Assembly (NCBI GenBank): GCA_017853515.1
Contig: JAFMJK010000063.1
Span: 1-10,366 of the forward strand
Length of the DNA stretch: 10,366 nt
Source of the DNA: Chthoniobacterales bacterium
GTDB taxonomy: Bacteria; Verrucomicrobiota; Verrucomicrobiia; Chthoniobacterales; JACTMZ01
Direction of reading: 5' to 3'
Below the pieces are notes generated by a model. The model did not search any database. It had not been told where the DNA came from and worked only from the letters and a program-made list of their open reading frames with translations. A program made the translations under genes and the position numbers. Below, one piece after another: positions 6,480 through 10,366 of the stretch (position 1 is the first letter of the stretch; every line of letters begins with the position of its first letter).

Positions 6480-8282
6480 TCAGCCGCGGATGACCAAGGC
6501 GATGTCGTCGGGCAGATGTTTGACGACCTGTTGGACGACGCTGCCGTGCAGCAGATGCGCGAGGGCGGAGTGTCCGGAGGCGCCGAGGAACAATTCGTCC
6601 ACGCCCAAGGTCGCGGCGACATCCGCGATCGCCGCTCCCGCGCTTTCGGCCACGGCGTAAACCGGCACTACGCTGACTCCCGCTTCCTCGCCGATGGTCC
6701 GCGCGGTTTTCATGATCAACGCCGCTTCCGGGTCGTTCTGCCAGCGGGCCTTCTCGCCTTCGGGAGCCGCGCCGAAAGCCACGGCCACTTCGCGCACATA
6801 CAGAACATAAAGCGCCGCGCCGCGCAGCTTGGCGTGCTCCACCGCGAATTTGAGGATCGGGGTGATGCCGCGCAAACAAAGCAGGATCTTTCCGCCCTCG
6901 AGCGCGCCAGGTTTCAGTTTCTCCAATTCCATGGACTCGACCATGGCGGCGACTTTTTGCGGGACGGTGACACTGGTGACGCCTTTGTGCTTCTGGCCCC
7001 ACGCGCGCAGGCCGAGGCCGATGATCAGCACGCACATCACGAAGAAGAGCGCATCGGGCTTGGTGTGCGCGAGGGTGAGCCAAACCGCGGCGAGCAGCGC
7101 GAAGGTGGCGCCCATGACCGCGCGCGGCGCCCAACCGACCGGCAGCGAGCGGTTGAACGCTGTGGATCCCAAATCCACGACGATCGCCCCGACCACGCCG
7201 ATGGCATACAGCCCCGCCAGCGCATCCAGGCCCGGCGCGATGAGAAGCACGATGACCGGCAGCACGACGGCAACGAGCAGCGGAATGGTGGGGACTCCGT
7301 GCCGGTTCAAACGGGTGAAACTGCGCGGCATCTCGTTGTCGCCGCTCATGCGGAACATGAGACCGATTAGCGCGGCGACAGCCGTATTCACCGCGCTGAA
7401 AAGGAGCAGGGCGAATGCCACGCCGACAACAAGACCGAACAACTCGCCCGCTTGCGGCCCGAGAGCCGCGCCGGCGTAATGCTCCGCGGTGAAGCGGAGG
7501 ATATCGTCCTTGCGCCGGAGCATTTCGTCTTTCAGTCCATGCGGCAGCGAAAGGACCGCCCACGCCAGCATGGCGGTGCCCGCACTCACCTCGAGCGCCA
7601 CGGGCACGATGGCCTTGGCCGCGTTTTTCACCACGCGGGGATTGTCAGCGGTCGAGCCCTTGTCCGGTTTGAGCACACCGGTCAGCGTGGCGATTGCCTC
7701 GACGCCGCTCAGCGCCAGAATCACCCCGGTGAAAGCCACCCAGTTCGAATAAAAATCGACGTGCGGCATTTCCAGTCCGTGGAAGCTCAGATGGGGCAGC
7801 GAGAATCCGATGATGGCGATCACGGACGCTATGACGGGAGCGGCCAGAAAGACGGCAAGGGTGCCGCTGTGGTGGGGCCCGTAGTAATTCAGCACGCCGA
7901 AAAGCAGAATGATGCCGATGGCGCAGGGCAAGATCCAACCTGCCGGCACATTGAGGTAGCTGAGCGCGGCCCACGTGCTCAGCGCGGCCGTCACCGTGAA
8001 ATCCGCGATCAACATCAGGGCGCCGACCACCGCGAGCAGGCGCCCGTGTGGGCGCGCCGCCGAATAAACACCACCGCCGCCCGGGAAGCATCTGCAGATG
8101 ATGATGTAGTTGAGACCGACGATCAGGCTCAGCGCGCAGACCGCCAAGATGATCGGCAATGAACCGAACCCGGCGACGGCGAAAGCCAAACCGATCACAT
8201 ACGCCTTGCTTGTTCCCCAATCACCGTAAAGAAGCGCTGCAGCGCGGGGCCAGCCGAGGCTGCGGGGACGATGGACTTCCAT
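6480..8282 (-). CDS. APC-family permease with C-terminal universal stress protein domain
   Basis: A 600-residue fusion. Residues about 15-430 form an amino acid-polyamine-organocation (APC) type permease with about 12 hydrophobic segments. It opens with DWGTSKAYVIGLAF in TM1, followed by the FPGGGGVYSAAR loop (about 66-77) and a TM6-like segment WVAFTGVILALSGVEAIATLTG (about 181-202, in two parts). After a basic linker (about 425-460), residues about 463-600 form a UspA-like cytoplasmic domain ending in the nucleotide-binding motif G567-x2-G570-x9-G580-S581. Such fusions are known in the APC superfamily, where the soluble domain is thought to sense ATP or other ligands and regulate transport. 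The substrate is not evident. The ATG at 8282 lies 28 bp after the MFS stop, pointing to one operon with the MFS gene and exoD. The gene is intact. Confidence 0.9.
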   Translation of the reverse strand: MEVHRPRSLGWPRAAALLYGDWGTSKAYVIGLAFAVAGFGSLPIILAVCALSLIVGLNYIIICRCFPGGGGVYSAARPHGRLLAVVGALMLIADFTVTAALSTWAALSYLNVPAGWILPCAIGIILLFGVLNYYGPHHSGTLAVFLAAPVIASVIAIIGFSLPHLSFHGLEMPHVDFYSNWVAFTGVILALSGVEAIATLTGVLKPDKGSTADNPRVVKNAAKAIVPVALEVSAGTAMLAWAVLSLPHGLKDEMLRRKDDILRFTAEHYAGAALGPQAGELFGLVVGVAFALLLFSAVNTAVAALIGLMFRMSGDNEMPRSFTRLNRHGVPTIPLLVAVVLPVIVLLIAPGLDALAGLYAIGVVGAIVVDLGSTAFNRSLPVGWAPRAVMGATFALLAAVWLTLAHTKPDALFFVMCVLIIGLGLRAWGQKHKGVTSVTVPQKVAAMVESMELEKLKPGALEGGKILLCLRGITPILKFAVEHAKLRGAALYVLYVREVAVAFGAAPEGEKARWQNDPEAALIMKTARTIGEEAGVSVVPVYAVAESAGAAIADVAATLGVDELFLGASGHSALAHLLHGSVVQQVVKHLPDDIALVIRG

Positions 8283-8310
8283 GGGGATCGGCTCTGACCG
8301 GGGGAGTTGC

Positions 8311-9543
8311 TCAGATCACCTCGTGGTAATCGAGGTCCTTGCCGTGAGTTTCTTCGAGTCCCATCAGGGCGAGCAGCGCGATGGCCAGGCAGATAACACC
8401 GACAATGGCGGCACCGGGAATGATGCCGAGATTGTTTTTGAGAAAATCGAAGCCGAGTGTGATGGGAATGACCGAGGCGCGGACGAAGTTCGGCACACTC
8501 GTGGCCACGGTGGCCCGGATATTCGTGCCGAATTGCTCCGCGGCAATGGTCACGAAAACCGCCCAATAGCCGATGCTGAAACCCGCGCAGAAGACGATCG
8601 TGTAGAAAACCATCGGGCTTTCGCCGCGCAGCATCAGATAGGCGGCGATCGACGCTGCGGTGAGCAGGATGAAACCGGCAACCACTTTCTTGCGCGAACC
8701 GATCCACTGGCTGATGAAACCGCTGGCCAGATCACCGAAAGTCAAACCGAGATAAACCGCGATCACCGCGTAGGCCGCTCTCACTTCACCGGCGATGTGG
8801 AGCGCCTTGGCCATTTCCGGCGAAAAGGTGACCAGGATGCCGATGACATACCAGCTGGGCACGCCGATGAGGATGCAGCGGAGGTATTTGCGGAAACGTT
8901 TTCCGCAGGTGAAAAGCGAAAGGAAGCTGCCTCGTTTCACGCCGCTGTGTTTGGCCGCGCTGAACATGCCGGATTCGGCCACGCTCATGCGCAGGAAAAG
9001 CAAGAGGAGTCCGAGTCCGCCGCCGATGAAATAAGCGGTGCGCCAGTCGACCATGTCCGCGACAAAACCGCCGACCACTGCGCCCATCGTGCCGATGGTG
9101 GCCACGACGGCCGTGCCGTATCCGCGCAGTTCCTTCGAGAGGACTTCCGACACGAGCGTGATGCTTCCGCCGAGTTCGCCGGCCAAGCCGACGCCCGCGA
9201 TAAAACGCCAGACGGCGTAGGATTCGACGCTTCCGACCAGTCCGTTGGCGACATTGGCCACGGAGTAGAGAAGGATGGAACCGAAGAGAAGTTGGATACG
9301 GCCGATGCGGTCGCCGAGAATTCCCCAGACCACGCCGCCGACCAACATGCCGGCCATCTGGCAATTGAGCAGCAGGATGCCGTAGTCGATCAGTTGCTGA
9401 CCCTCGTAGCCCAGCGCCCGCAGGCTCGGGATGCGCAGGATGCTGAACAGGATGAGGTCGTAGATATCGACGAAGTAACCGAGGGCGCCGACGATGACCG
9501 CCGGCTGGAGGACGACCCGCCAAGCGGGTTTGGATGCGCTCAT
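8311..9543 (-). CDS. MFS transporter (metabolite:H+ symporter-like)
   Basis: A 410-residue, 12-segment inner-membrane transporter of the major facilitator superfamily. In the TM2-3 loop it carries the signature LGDRIGR (about 76-82). Next comes RFIAGVGLAGELGG in TM4 (about 113-126), which resembles the sugar-phosphate/metabolite:H+ symporter branch, as does FVDIYDLILF in TM1 with its two aspartates. The second half contains FGDLASGFISQWIGSRKK, a degenerate repeat of the same loop motif. The substrate is unknown; small carboxylates or aromatic acids are typical of this branch. I chose ATG at 9543; an in-frame TTG directly before it (9546) would only add one residue. No Shine-Dalgarno is visible, and a perfect hairpin ends 3 nt before the ATG. 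The gene precedes the APC-USP permease by 28 bp and follows terC at a distance of 134 bp. Confidence 0.88.
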   Translation of the reverse strand: MSASKPAWRVVLQPAVIVGALGYFVDIYDLILFSILRIPSLRALGYEGQQLIDYGILLLNCQMAGMLVGGVVWGILGDRIGRIQLLFGSILLYSVANVANGLVGSVESYAVWRFIAGVGLAGELGGSITLVSEVLSKELRGYGTAVVATIGTMGAVVGGFVADMVDWRTAYFIGGGLGLLLLFLRMSVAESGMFSAAKHSGVKRGSFLSLFTCGKRFRKYLRCILIGVPSWYVIGILVTFSPEMAKALHIAGEVRAAYAVIAVYLGLTFGDLASGFISQWIGSRKKVVAGFILLTAASIAAYLMLRGESPMVFYTIVFCAGFSIGYWAVFVTIAAEQFGTNIRATVATSVPNFVRASVIPITLGFDFLKNNLGIIPGAAIVGVICLAIALLALMGLEETHGKDLDYHEVI

Positions 9544-9546
9544 CAA

Positions 9547-9563
9547 GCGGATATGCTATCCGC
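9547..9563. promoter_or_regulatory. Perfect inverted repeat abutting the MFS start codon
   Basis: GCGGATA (9547-9553) and TATCCGC (9557-9563) form 7-bp arms around TGC. In the minus-strand transcript this hairpin ends 3 nt before the MFS ATG, exactly where a ribosome binding site would be expected. It could be an operator or a translational control stem. No regulator is encoded nearby, so the role is inference. Confidence 0.4.
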
Positions 9564-9577
9564 CGCTGCCCCGGAAA

Positions 9578-9694
9578 TCAATCCTGGGTCTGCGCGGAAA
9601 GCATCCGCGCCAGCCAATCCACCCGCTCCGCCGGGAGGCGATGGATAACGCGTTTGGCCGATTCCGGGGTGCTTGGCTCACGGATTATGTTCCG
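9578..9694 (-). other. Short coding-like frame without a canonical start
   Basis: Between terC and the MFS gene, one minus-strand frame is open from 9694 to a TGA at 9578. It ends with PESAKRVIHR-LPAERVDWLA-RMLSAQTQD, a charged, helix-like sequence with a natural amino acid balance. It overlaps the terC 3' end. There is no ATG, GTG or TTG except near the end; only ATA (9688) or ATC (9685) would give about 35-36 residues. It may be a gene remnant, a small protein with a near-cognate start, or chance. I do not recognise the sequence. Confidence 0.2.
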
Positions 9695-10366
9695 TCATCC
9701 GGCGGTGCACGACCGAGGCGATGACCGAAGCGACCAAAATGGCCGCCACCACGACGAGCGATACCGTGGTGTCGATCTTCCAAGTGCTGTGGGCCAGCGA
9801 CATTTTGGTGCCGACGAACACGAGGATCACGCCCAGTCCGTATTTGAGAAAGTGGAAATAGGGGAGGAGTCCTGAAAGCGCGAAGTAAAGCGCGCGCAAT
9901 CCCAGGATGGCGAAGACGTTCGAGGTGTAGACGATGAAAGTGTCCTGCGTGATGGCGAAGATGGCCGGGATGGAATCGACGGCAAAAATCACGTCGGTCA
10001 CCTCGATGCAGAGCAGGACGGCGAATAGCGGGGTTGCCGCTCGCACGCCGTTCTGGCGCACGAAAAACTTTTGCCCGTGGAGTTCCTTCGTCACCGGCAT
10101 GAAGCGCCTCAGCAATTTGAGCGCGATGTTCTTCTCGGGATCGATGGATTCATGGTTGCCCAAGGCCATTTTGATGCCTGTCACGATGAGCAGTGCAGCG
10201 AAGAGGTAGATGACCCAGGAAAAATTGCTGATCAGTGCCGCGCCGGCAAAAATCATGCCCGCCCGCATGAACAGCGCGCCGAAGATGCCCCAGAACAGCA
10301 CGCGGTGCTGGTATTGCGCGGGAATGCCGAAAAACGTGAAAAGCACGGCGAAGACGAAGACATTGT
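9678..10366 (-). CDS. TerC family integral membrane protein, 5' end outside the window
   Basis: The C-terminal 228 residues of a TerC (Alx/TerC) family membrane protein are visible; by comparison with the usual length of around 320, roughly 90-100 N-terminal residues lie beyond the right edge. The frame stays open to the edge, where it reads NVFVFAVLFTFFGIPAQYQH, the conserved region after TM3, so the internal GTG at 10346 is not the true start. Other hallmarks are RVLFWGIFGALFMRAGMI, a cytoplasmic loop with MPVTKELHGQKFF, and DVIFAVDSIPAIFAITQDTF, which carries the conserved membrane aspartates. The family is linked to tellurite resistance and to metal (Mn2+, Ca2+) export or metal loading of secreted proteins. 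A C-terminal basic tail ends HRRMTEHNP. Some members sit downstream of pH- or Mn-responsive leaders, but the leader is not in this window. Confidence 0.92.
   Translation of the reverse strand, partial: NVFVFAVLFTFFGIPAQYQHRVLFWGIFGALFMRAGMIFAGAALISNFSWVIYLFAALLIVTGIKMALGNHESIDPEKNIALKLLRRFMPVTKELHGQKFFVRQNGVRAATPLFAVLLCIEVTDVIFAVDSIPAIFAITQDTFIVYTSNVFAILGLRALYFALSGLLPYFHFLKYGLGVILVFVGTKMSLAHSTWKIDTTVSLVVVAAILVASVIASVVHRRMTEHNP

Noticed and set aside
6484..6622. N-terminal extension of the exoD frame to 6622
   Set aside because: The extra residues lie wholly inside the 3' end of the permease gene and are Ser/Pro/Thr-rich shadow sequence; family length fits the GTG at 6469.
8281..9648. Long plus-strand open frame (455 codons) opposite the MFS gene
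   Set aside because: Antisense shadow; the translation is an Asp/Glu/His-rich low-complexity mix, while the minus strand encodes a textbook MFS protein.

Overview
The window looks like ordinary chromosomal housekeeping and transport sequence from a GC-rich bacterium. Every gene has a recognisable family, and I see no phage, transposase, CRISPR, defence or plasmid genes. The mix of families (bS21, a CBS/DRTGG family II pyrophosphatase, an APC permease fused to a USP domain, ExoD, TerC) and the lack of Shine-Dalgarno sequences before most genes would fit Verrucomicrobiota or a related lineage. That is an impression from gene content only; there is no rRNA or other marker here to settle it.

Layout. 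Positions 1-248 are non-coding and crowded with perfect inverted repeats, including a REP-like pair of hairpins that are inverted copies of each other. Then, on the minus strand, come an atypical short-chain dehydrogenase-like gene (249-1100), rpsU for ribosomal protein bS21 (1097-1294), and a large manganese-dependent inorganic pyrophosphatase with regulatory domains (1469-3115). A 78-bp divergent gap separates these from a plus-strand pair: a sodium/solute symporter (3194-4882) and a calcium/cation antiporter (4879-5829), joined by an ATGA overlap. Facing them, with only 4 bp between the stop codons, is a minus-strand series read from the right edge leftwards: TerC (cut by the window end), an MFS transporter, an APC permease with a C-terminal USP domain, and ExoD.

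How the genes may work together. Six of the nine firm genes encode integral membrane proteins, five of them probable transporters or ion-handling proteins. SSS plus antiporter suggests Na+-coupled solute uptake beside Na+/Ca2+ exchange. TerC-MFS-permease/USP-ExoD looks like a small membrane transport and stress cluster, although the substrates cannot be read from sequence. The rpsU-SDR pair appears translationally coupled through an unusual CTGA overlap, because the SDR frame has no ATG, GTG or TTG that preserves its nucleotide-binding motif.

I did not find a convincing undescribed system. The points most worth a second look are the hairpin cluster at 22-260 and its inverted hairpin pair with compensatory changes, the near-cognate start of the SDR gene, the hairpin abutting the MFS start codon, the palindrome spanning two convergent stop codons, and a short coding-like frame without a start between MFS and terC.
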